Of a DNA stretch of 64,000 nt, positions 1 to 7,542 are shown piece by piece (the stretch's first letter is position 1; each line of letters starts with the position of its first letter). The position numbers and the translations under genes are program-made. Source of the DNA: JAWKZG01 sp041396125 (GTDB lineage Bacteria > Pseudomonadota > Gammaproteobacteria > Competibacterales > Competibacteraceae); the NCBI GenBank assembly GCA_041396125.1, contig JAWKZG010000025.1:1-64000 (forward strand), given 5' to 3'. Under the pieces are notes generated by a model. The model saw only the letters and a list, made by a program, of their open reading frames with translations. It was not told the DNA's origin and did not search any database.

Positions 1-702
1 ATTTTCAGCGTGCACAATACCCGCCAAATGGTTGTACAGCGGGGAGCGACGATCATCGTCCAGCAATTCGTCAACGGCCACGACAGCAGCAGCATAACGT
101 TGCTGAGATAGCAGTCTGAACACACCAATAATGCGATTTTTGATCAGCTCCGGCCCCAGATCAACCACGGTGACCGACTCGTCTGTGCTCGACTCATCCT
201 GCGCTAGCGTTTCTGTCGACGTTTCTGTCGATGTTTTGCCAGGTCGTTGCAATGTCAGCCAAGTATCGATAGGCGTTTCGAACTCGGCCCCTAACCGCCG
301 CAGCTGATCCAGTCCGGCGATATCATCACCCACAGCTAATAATGCTGTAGCCAGTAACGCCCGATATTGGCCATCTGTCCGCCAGACATCTTCTGGCAAT
401 GCGGTCAGCACATCCACCGCCTGTGCAAGCCCTTCCCCCGTGCGCAGGATGTCTGCTGCCAATAGTTTGCGGGCTGCGGTATGATTGGGTGCAGCGTCAA
501 CGTATTGATAAAGGTAACGAGCCGCTTTATCGTAATCACCCCAGCTATAATGCACAGCCCCCTGACTTAACAGTTGCCCAGGCCCGATTTGGGTAGGCAG
601 CTGGGCCTGAGCCGGGGTCAACACTCCACTTAACAGCAGCGCGCCGCCAGCACGCATCAAACAATAGAATGCATAGTGTGAAATGACACTCAGGATATTC
701 AT
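1..702 (-). CDS. TPR-type exported protein, 3' end cut by window edge
   Basis: The first 234 codons of a longer gene can be read from an ATG at 700-702; the frame stays open to base 1. The N-terminus has a hydrophobic stretch ending near AQA, consistent with a signal peptide. It is followed by alanine- and leucine-rich helical pairs of tetratricopeptide character (for example QGAVHYSWGDYDKAARYL). A low-complexity TSTETSTET linker precedes another helical unit. TPR proteins usually act as protein-protein scaffolds. It lies back to back with nucleotide-sugar genes, so a role in polysaccharide export, in the style of the PEP-CTERM/EPS protein PrsT, is possible but is inference only. Confidence 0.7.
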   Translation of the reverse strand, partial: MNILSVISHYAFYCLMRAGGALLLSGVLTPAQAQLPTQIGPGQLLSQGAVHYSWGDYDKAARYLYQYVDAAPNHTAARKLLAADILRTGEGLAQAVDVLTALPEDVWRTDGQYRALLATALLAVGDDIAGLDQLRRLGAEFETPIDTWLTLQRPGKTSTETSTETLAQDESSTDESVTVVDLGPELIKNRIIGVFRLLSQQRYAAAVVAVDELLDDDRRSPLYNHLAGIVHAEN

Positions 703-728
703 AACAGTTGCTTTGGAATGGAACATCA

Positions 729-2027
729 ATGACTCATAACCCGCACTTCAAACGCGATCTTGCTCAGACCGAACTCGCTGTAATCGGACTCGGTTATGTT
801 GGATTACCGCTCGCCGTTGCCTTTGGCAAACACTTGCCAACCTTGGGTTTTGACCGCAACCACACGCGAATTGCTCAATTGGAAGACGGTCAGGATATTA
901 CTTTAGAATTAACTATAGCTGAATTACGTTCAGCAACCCATTTGAGATTCAGTACTGAAGTAGCCGAGCTGGTAGCGTGCAACACGTTTATCGTTGCGGT
1001 ACCGACACCCATCGATGCCTTCAAAACGCCAGATTTCCAACCGCTGGCTGCCGCTACCCATACGATTGCCCAGCATCTGCAGCCGGGCGACCTGGTTATT
1101 TTTGAATCAACGGTGTATCCGGGTGCCACCGAAGAAATCTGCGTACCCATTTTAGAGCAGGTTTCAGGGCTGGTTTTTAATCAGGATTTTTTTGTTGGTT
1201 ACAGCCCGGAGCGCATTAACCCTGGTGATAAGCAGCATCGCCTGGAAAGCATCATCAAAGTAACGTCCGGTTCTACACCGGAAGTGGCCAAGTTTGTCGA
1301 TACACTGTACAAGCAAATCATTAGCGCTGGAACCTTCCAGGCATCCAGTATCCGGGTTGCCGAGGCAGCCAAGGTTATTGAAAACACACAACGTGATGTC
1401 AATATCGCATTAATCAACGAATTAGCCAAAATCTTTAACCGCCTGGGTATAGACACCCAGGAAGTTCTGGAGGCCGCGTCCACCAAATGGAATTTCCTGC
1501 CATTTCGACCCGGCCTGGTCGGCGGGCACTGTATCGGTGTAGACCCCTATTATCTGACTCATAAAGCACAGGAAATTGGCTATCATCCGGAGATCATTCT
1601 GGCCGGCCGCCGTATCAACGACAGCATGGGTTCGTATGTTGCCGCCCAGGTCGTTAAACTCATGACTCAGCGCAAAATACCTGTGGTAGAAGCCAATATC
1701 CTTGTACTGGGTTTAACATTCAAAGAAAACTGCCCGGATATTCGCAATACCCGGGTCGTCGATATCCTGGATGAATTTCGCAGCTACCATGCTCGTGTAC
1801 AGGTTCACGATCCTTGGGCTGATCCAAACCAGACGGCAGAAGAATTGAATATTCAACTCCTTGAACAGCCCGCAGCCAACAGTTTCGATGCCATCATACT
1901 GGCCGTAGCTCATGAGCAGTTCCGAACTTTAGGGCTTGAGGCTATCCGTGCTTGGGGCAAGCCCAATTGTGTGTTGTACGATATCAAACATATTTTTCCT
2001 CGCGCCGCAGTAGATGGCAGGTTATAA
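729..2027 (+). CDS. tviB: UDP-sugar 6-dehydrogenase, TviB/WbpO type
   Basis: This NAD-dependent enzyme would oxidise the C6 hydroxyl of a UDP-hexose, probably UDP-N-acetylhexosamine, to the uronic acid for surface polysaccharide. The Rossmann motif GLGYVG is at residues 20-25. The catalytic cysteine motif GGHCIGVDPYY puts the nucleophile at Cys268. The C-terminal UDP-binding domain carries VLGLTFKENCPDIRNT. The length of 432 residues fits the family. I chose the ATG at 729, preceded by GGAA, over an upstream TTG at 708. The 3' end almost touches the following epimerase, so the two are probably co-transcribed. The exact sugar (GlcNAc, GalNAc or Glc) cannot be told from sequence. Confidence 0.85.
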   Translation: MTHNPHFKRDLAQTELAVIGLGYVGLPLAVAFGKHLPTLGFDRNHTRIAQLEDGQDITLELTIAELRSATHLRFSTEVAELVACNTFIVAVPTPIDAFKTPDFQPLAAATHTIAQHLQPGDLVIFESTVYPGATEEICVPILEQVSGLVFNQDFFVGYSPERINPGDKQHRLESIIKVTSGSTPEVAKFVDTLYKQIISAGTFQASSIRVAEAAKVIENTQRDVNIALINELAKIFNRLGIDTQEVLEAASTKWNFLPFRPGLVGGHCIGVDPYYLTHKAQEIGYHPEIILAGRRINDSMGSYVAAQVVKLMTQRKIPVVEANILVLGLTFKENCPDIRNTRVVDILDEFRSYHARVQVHDPWADPNQTAEELNIQLLEQPAANSFDAIILAVAHEQFRTLGLEAIRAWGKPNCVLYDIKHIFPRAAVDGRL

Positions 2028-2031
2028 GAGT

Positions 2032-3042
2032 ATGCAACGAGTATTAGTTACTGGTAGCGCCGGCTTTATCGGCTCGGCAGTCGCCGCACGTTTGCTGCAA
2101 CAGGGCGTCCAGGTTTATGGCTTGGATAATCTGAACGATTATTATGACGTTGCATTGAAACGTGCCCGTCTCGCACGATTGACCACCTCCCCTGCATTTG
2201 AGGATATCCGTGCTGATCTGGCTGATCGCACAGCCATGCACGACTTGTTCAAGCGTGTTCAGCCGCACGGTGTGGTGCATCTGGCAGCTCAAGCCGGTGT
2301 TCGTTATTCACTGGAAAATCCTGCCGCTTATATCGACAGCAATCTGGTTGGTTTCGGCAATATTCTGGAAAACTGCCGTCAGCATGAAGTACAGCATCTG
2401 GTGTATGCGTCCAGCAGCTCTGTGTATGGTGCGAACCGTAAAATTCCTTTCGCTGAAAGCGATAATGTGGATCATCCGTTAAGCCTTTATGCTGCTACCA
2501 AAAAGGCCAATGAGTTGATGGCTCACTGCTACAGTCATTTATACGATTTGCCAACCACTGGCTTGCGCTTTTTTACAGTGTACGGCCCATGGGGAAGACC
2601 CGATATGGCTTTGTTTAAATTCACCAAGGCCATGCTGACTGATCAACCTATCGATGTATTCAATTACGGCCACCATAGTCGCGACTTCACCTATGTTGAT
2701 GACATTGTAGAGGGCATCTGCCGGGTGCTGAAGCAACCTGCCAGCGCTGATCCTGACTGGCAGGCTACGAATCCAGATCCGGCCAGCAGCAGCGCACCTT
2801 ATCGCGTCTACAATATCGGTAACAGCCAACCAATCCAGCTGCTACGCTATATTGAAGTGATAGAGGAATGCCTGGGTTGTAAGGCCCGCTTGAATTTGCT
2901 GCCGATGCAACCGGGCGATGTCGAAGATACTTATGCCGATGTCAGTGCCTTGCGCAAGGCTGTCAATTATCAGCCGGCAACCTCCATAGAAACCGGCGTA
3001 CACCGTTTTGTAGACTGGTACCGGGCATACTACGGCGTCTGA
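2032..3042 (+). CDS. NAD-dependent epimerase, UDP-glucuronate 4-epimerase-like
   Basis: An extended short-chain dehydrogenase that would invert C4 of a UDP-sugar, likely the uronic acid made by the preceding dehydrogenase. The cofactor motif TGSAGFIG is at residues 7-14 and the catalytic pair is Tyr153 and Lys157 in SLYAATKK. The segment LRFFTVYGPWGRPDMALFKF is typical of UDP-glucuronate epimerases. The ATG at 2032 starts 4 bases after the dehydrogenase stop; an in-frame ATG at 2014 would overlap it. The gene ends 13 bases inside the convergent dnaQ. Family is secure, substrate is not. Confidence 0.85.
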   Translation: MQRVLVTGSAGFIGSAVAARLLQQGVQVYGLDNLNDYYDVALKRARLARLTTSPAFEDIRADLADRTAMHDLFKRVQPHGVVHLAAQAGVRYSLENPAAYIDSNLVGFGNILENCRQHEVQHLVYASSSSVYGANRKIPFAESDNVDHPLSLYAATKKANELMAHCYSHLYDLPTTGLRFFTVYGPWGRPDMALFKFTKAMLTDQPIDVFNYGHHSRDFTYVDDIVEGICRVLKQPASADPDWQATNPDPASSSAPYRVYNIGNSQPIQLLRYIEVIEECLGCKARLNLLPMQPGDVEDTYADVSALRKAVNYQPATSIETGVHRFVDWYRAYYGV

Positions 3043-3786
3043 TCCGAAACGGCCTCTTGCTGCAGCCAGAGAACCACCGCTGCCGTTTTTTCCAAGCGCG
3101 CCAGATAATTCTGATGGCGCTGTCGTTCGTCATCGGAGGCACGTAGTACTCGCAAGTTCAGGTTTTCCGTCATGAGTATGCTAGGGCGCTGTATCTGTTC
3201 GTCTGGCGTTTCGCGTTCTTGCTTTTCTTTCTGTTTCGCCCCCGTGTCTAGAATCAGTGCCGTTTGCCCACCCGTCATGGCGAGATACACATCAGCCAGA
3301 AGTCTCGGCATCCAGCAAAGCGCCATGCAATTCCGCCGGCTATTATCGATGTTATAGCGCTTGCACAGCGCGTCCAGCGAGGATGCGCTGCCCGGATGTC
3401 GCGCTCGAGCCAGCAGCAAGGTATCAACGACACCGCACAGGCTTTCTATCGGTTGCTGCAACCCGCCTACAGCCGAGTTCAGCGTTGATAAAGCCTATAT
3501 CGAAAGCTGCATTATGAATCACCAGCTCGGCACCCTTCACAAAATCCAGAAACTCATTGGCAATGTCAGGGAAACGGGGCTTACCCAGCAAAAAACATCG
3601 GTAATACCATGTACTGCTATCGCCTGTGCATCAATAGCCCCGATCCGGCTGCAAGTAATGATGAATAGTGCGCCCGGTAAGACGCCGGTTAATCACCTCA
3701 ACGCCACCGATTTCGATAATACGGTGCCCGGCACGGGCTTCAAGGCCCATGGTTTCTGTATCCAGAATAATTTGACGTTGCGGCAT
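3030..3786 (-). CDS. dnaQ: DNA polymerase III epsilon subunit, frameshifted
   Basis: The 3'-5' proofreading exonuclease of the replicative polymerase. From the ATG at 3784-3786 one reads QIILDTETMGLEARAGHRIIE (Exo I with DxE); in another frame IDAQAIAVHGITD, then FVKGAELVIHNAAFDIGF (Exo II); in another SLDALCKRYNID; and finally LLADVYLAMTGGQ (Exo III neighbourhood). The span of about 252 codons matches the family. There are at least four one-base shifts, near 3650, 3595, 3470 and 3345, several beside homopolymers. Because dnaQ is central to replication fidelity and all motifs persist, I interpret these as sequence errors. Divergent from fabI. Confidence 0.85.
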
Positions 3787-3892
3787 AACGGTCTCCCCAA
3801 TAGTTTTGGTATATCCTAACGCGACAGCGTCGATTACACTATGGCTTGCGTTGAGCTTGCTTGTTTACAATCACAAACCTGCAGGAGTATTC

Positions 3893-4671
3893 ATGGGATT
3901 TTCTGACCGGTAAACGCATATTAATTGTCGGACTCGCGAGCAATCGTTCGATTGCATGGGGTAATGCGCAAGCAATGCACCGCGAAGGCGCCGAGCTGGC
4001 GTTTACATATCAAAACGAAAAACTACGCAGCCGCGTTGAAAGATGGCCGAGCAATGCGATAGCACTATCGCTCTGCCTTGCGATGTTGCCAGCGACGAGC
4101 AGATTGCCGCAGTATTTGCTGAGCTGGGTGAGCGCTGGGATGGCCTTGAAGGCCTGGTGCATTCTGTGGCATATGCGCCGCGTGAAGCCCTGGAAGGCTC
4201 ATATCTTGATAGCGTAGATCGGGAGAATTTTCGTATCGCCCACGATATTAGTTCGTACAGCTTTGCAGCACTGGCTAAAGCCGCCAGACCAATGCTAAAG
4301 GATCGCAAGGCAGCATTACTGACGCTAAGCTATCTGGGCGGCGTGAGAACACTTCCGAACTATAATGTTATGGGTTTAGCCAAAGCCAGCCTGGAAGCCA
4401 ATGTACGCTACCTTGCCCAGTCCCTGGGTCCGGAGGGCATACGGGTAAACGCTATCTCGGCAGGACCTATCCGTACGCTGGCTGCATCCGGCATCAGCGG
4501 GTTTCGAAAATGCTGGAAGCGTTCGAGCAAAATACACCACTGCGGCGCACGATAACTATCGAAGAAGTCGGCAATGTAGCGGCATTTTTATGTTCCGACT
4601 TGGCTTCCGGCATCACTGGCGAGATCACCTATGTCGATGGCGGTTTCAACACCATCGCAATGACAGGTTAA
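3893..4671 (+). CDS. fabI: Enoyl-[acyl-carrier-protein] reductase (NADH), frameshifted
   Basis: Catalyses the last reduction of each fatty-acid elongation cycle. A clear AGGAG precedes the ATG at 3893. The expected MGF-LTGKRILIVGLASNRSI start is interrupted by one extra T near 3902. Frame changes again near 4042 (one A short) and near 4508 (one A short in a run). Pieces in order: LTGKRILIVGLASNRSIAW, DGLEGLVHSVAYAPREAL, the catalytic Tyr-x6-Lys in YNVMGLAK, then EGIRVNAISAGPIRTLAASGI, and ITGEITYVDGGFNTIAMTG at the end. The span of about 260 codons equals normal FabI. The position next to ppiD matches pseudomonads. Confidence 0.88.
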
Positions 4672-4700
4672 GCCACCCAAGATCGATCAAATAAAAGCAG

Positions 4701-4724
4701 AGAAGCTGCACTAAAGCAGCTTCT
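4701..4724. terminator. Hairpin between convergent fabI and ppiD
   Basis: A perfect 9-bp stem (AGAAGCTGC / GCAGCTTCT) with a 6-base loop, 30 bases after the fabI stop. It is flanked by A-rich sequence on the left and a TGGTATTATA stretch on the right rather than a clean T run. A bidirectional terminator is the likely reading; strength uncertain. Confidence 0.5.
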
Positions 4725-4787
4725 GGTATTATACAATTTTCTGCCCGCACTAGAGCATGCATATGGAAATATGCGAAAGCCTAGCGC

Positions 4788-6660
4788 CTATAGCCGATCC
4801 GGGTAGGTTACGATTTCGGCTTGAGCGCGCTGACTGGTAACGAATGACTGATACTGGCTCACCCCTATCTGCCGTTCCAGCGCCGCACGCAACAGATCTC
4901 GAGTAGCATCATCAGTTTCAGTTTCCGTATTAATACTCAGCACCGCGACAATCGCCTGATCACCATTCGCTAGACTCACCGCCCCTATTGCAGGCGTTTC
5001 CTCTGCCACCGGTGTCAAACGAAAAGCCAAATCACGAGCAGCTCTGTCGACACCCACAGTGTTGCGCTCAAGCGCATCGTACTGTTGCCACTCTATATTT
5101 TCTTCCTGATTAGCAAGTTGCTGCATACTAGCACCATTCTTGATCTGCTCTATCAACTCATCTACTCGTGCTTGCAATTGTTCTCGGGCTTTCTGCTGCT
5201 TCAATTGATCTTCTATCCTCGCACGCGCCTCTTCAAGGCTCAAAGGCTGAGAGGGTTGATAATCAAGTTTGCGGATTACAATCAGATGACTAGGTTCTAC
5301 TTCCAGAACCTGGCTGTTGTAGCCCTCTTGCAGAACCTCCTCGCCAAAAGCGGTATCCACAACATTCGGATATTTTGCAATTCCTTCGTCAGCACCACCG
5401 CGCTCAATCCAGTCACTTTCCTGATTTCCAAACCCAATGCATCGCTGCCGCCTGCAGACTGTCCTGATGCTCAAAGCTCAAATTTGCTAGTGTCTCAGCA
5501 GCCGAGAAAATTCTGGTTCAGCTCGTTGCTGGCGAATTTCAAGCATTAGCTCATCTTTTACCTCATCGAAAGCGGTAATCTGCGCTGGTGTGGTCTCGTC
5601 AAGCTTGATGATATGATAGCCAAAGAAGTTTTTACAGGCTCGGATATCGCTCCGGCTCATTCAAGCTGAATAAAGCTTCTTCAAATGAAGGTTCCATCAT
5701 ACGCTTTGGTAATGGTACCCAGTTCGCCAACTTCAAGCGAAGATTCGTCGCCTGCAGCAGACTCCGATATCAGCAAAGGTTTGTGTTCCTGCTGCAGCGC
5801 AGAATAGAGTTCATCGGCTACCTTGCCTTATCCAAATCTTCGGACTGGCATCTGCTGGCACTGAAATAAGAACATGACTGGCTTTACGCTCTTCAGGAAG
5901 AGTGTATTGAGTGATACGCTCTGATAGGCTTGTTCTAATTCAGCATTACTGACTTCTATATCAGATGCTAATTTATCCAGATTCAATTCTAGATACTGAA
6001 TTTTTACTTTCTCTGGATTCTGATAACGGCTACCATTTTCTTTTATAAAATTCCTCAATTTCTTCTTCATTGACTGTTTGGTTTTCCAAAGCCTTATCTA
6101 AAGGGAAGACAAGCATTTCTATATGCCGTTTTTGGTTTTGTAATTCAATTAAATGCGTTAGCGAATTATCTGTTACGAAAGCCGATTCAACTAATCCTTG
6201 TTGTAATTGGCTAACTGCCATAGCCTGACGCAACCCCTGTTCATAGGCAACCGGATCAGTACCAGATTGCAACAAGAGGCGTTGATAGCGATTAATACTA
6301 AACGCGCCATTCTCCTGAAAATCTGGATTAAGCACGAATTGTAATATCAAGTTGTTGGTCGCTTAGACGAAAATCCAAATTATTCGCTGTCTGCTCAAGA
6401 AGTTGCCGATCTATCAGCTGTTGTAGAACCTGCTGTTTTAAAAGGGCATCGTCAGCATTGGGTGCCCGCGCCCTGCTCTGCTGATAAGCGCGCTGAAAAT
6501 CCTGCTGGGAAATCGCATCTCCACCGACAAAAGCAACATCAGGAATAGCCGGGTTGCCAAAGTAGGAATTCACACCCCATAGAACAAACGGAATGCAAAT
6601 AAGGATAATAATTGTATAAGCGATCCAGCCTGTTGCCCGGTCTCTAATTACCTGTAGCAT
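4788..6660 (-). CDS. ppiD: Periplasmic folding chaperone PpiD, frameshifted
   Basis: An inner-membrane-anchored, SurA-like chaperone that helps newly exported outer-membrane proteins. The start at 6660 gives a short cytoplasmic tail, then the single membrane anchor WIAYTIIILICIPFVLWGV. The SurA-like N-domain follows (ISQQDFQRAYQQSRA, LLKQQVLQQLIDRQLLEQ). A parvulin domain is readable around 5480-5830 (SLEVGELGTITK; FGYHIIKLDE), and the C-domain ends in EIVTYPDRL. Total span is about 624 codons, like E. coli PpiD. Frame breaks lie near 6340, 6060, 5830, 5650 and 5475. The region is AT-rich and homopolymer-rich. Position after hupB is conserved in gammaproteobacteria. Confidence 0.85.
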
Positions 6661-6743
6661 TGTTTATAAATCCAGCGATATTAAATGGTAGAGTTAGATT
6701 GAAGTGATAATGTTAGTGAGCGCTAACTATAATGAATGCAGAC

Positions 6744-6817
6744 TGGCGGAGGACGGGACTCGAACCCGCGACCCCCGGCTGACAGGCCGGTATTCTAACC
6801 AACTGAACTACCGCTCC
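6744..6817 (-). tRNA. tRNA-Asp (GTC), copy with deletions
   Basis: Near-identical to the Asp tRNA at 6931-7007, with anticodon loop CTGTCA and an encoded CCA. It lacks two bases in the 3' acceptor strand (CCTCC against CCGCTCC) and one after the anticodon (TCAGCC against TCACGCC). These losses would spoil the acceptor stem. It is either a degenerate copy or affected by read errors like the neighbouring ppiD. Confidence 0.8.
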
Positions 6818-6930
6818 AAATGGCATGTTTACGACATTTACAATAATCTAGCAGCTTATCATATAACAAATAACAAACTGCAAAAAGCTCAAAAATATAC
6901 CCCACCTTGATGAATGGCAGGGCAGAAAAT

Positions 6931-7007
6931 TGGCGGAGCGGACGGGACTCGAACCCGCGACCCCCGGCGTGACAGGCCGGTATTCTAACCAACTGAACTA
7001 CCGCTCC
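6931..7007 (-). tRNA. tRNA-Asp (GTC)
   Basis: A complete cloverleaf can be drawn: acceptor GGAGCGG pairs with CCGCTCC, the D-arm contains AGTTGGTTAGA, the anticodon loop contains GTC, the T-arm has GGTTCGAGTCC, and CCA is encoded. Length is 77 bases. It sits between tRNA-Val and the second Asp copy downstream of hupB. Confidence 0.95.
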
Positions 7008-7021
7008 AAGCAAAATATCTC

Positions 7022-7098
7022 TGGTGGGTGCTGAGGGGACTTGAACCCCCGACCCTCGCCTTGTAAGGGCGATGCTCTCCCAACTGAGCTAAGCACCC
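7022..7098 (-). tRNA. tRNA-Val (TAC)
   Basis: Acceptor GGGTGCT pairs with AGCACCC, the D-loop has AGTTGGGAGAGC, the anticodon arm CGCCCTTACAAGGCG gives anticodon TAC, and CCA is encoded. The T-arm appears to hold one extra base, possibly a homopolymer error in GGGGG or CCCC. It begins 8 bases after the hupB stop. Confidence 0.93.
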
Positions 7099-7106
7099 AA
7101 AGGAGT

Positions 7107-7372
7107 TATTTACCGCGTCTCTGAGATCTGCCAGCCTTAAATGCTGGAACATTGGATACCTTGATCTTCATTGTTTTCCCGGTTTACGGGTTCCGGCCCG
7201 TACGCGCTGCACGCTTACGCACGGAACGTACCAAAACCGATCAAGGTAACCTGGTCGCCAGCTTTTAAGGCATCGGTAATAGCGAAGGCGTAGCATCCAC
7301 CGCTTTAGAAGCGGATGCTTTTGACATTTCTGATGATTCTGCAACTGCTGCAATAAGCTCTGTTTTATTCAT
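7107..7372 (-). CDS. hupB: DNA-binding protein HU, frameshifted
   Basis: A small nucleoid protein that bends DNA as a dimer. The start at 7372 gives MNKTELIAAVAESSEMSKASA, then in a second frame AITDALKAGDQVTLIGFGTF, then KRAARTGRNP and finally KIKVSNVPAFKAGRSQR before the stop at 7107. These are the standard N-terminal helices, beta arm and C-terminal helix of HU-beta. The span is 266 bases where about 273 are expected, with shifts near 7280, 7225 and 7185. Position directly after lon, as in E. coli and Pseudomonas, supports the symbol. Confidence 0.88.
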
Positions 7373-7542
7373 TGGCGTTATCCCTAGTTATCAAGTTTAT
7401 TTGATAGTTTTAGGAGAGCTTCCGTGGATAAGCTACTTCCCACAATAACTCCCCCGGCAATGATAGGATGTTATCATACGGCATACAAACATTATATAAA
7501 ATTAACAGAATAAAGCTTGAATACAATCACATCAATGCGCAA

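Noticed and set aside
3030..7372. True pseudogenisation of dnaQ, fabI, ppiD and hupB
   Set aside because: All motifs and total lengths are kept, the shifts are mostly homopolymer-type, and several of these genes are essential; sequence error is simpler.
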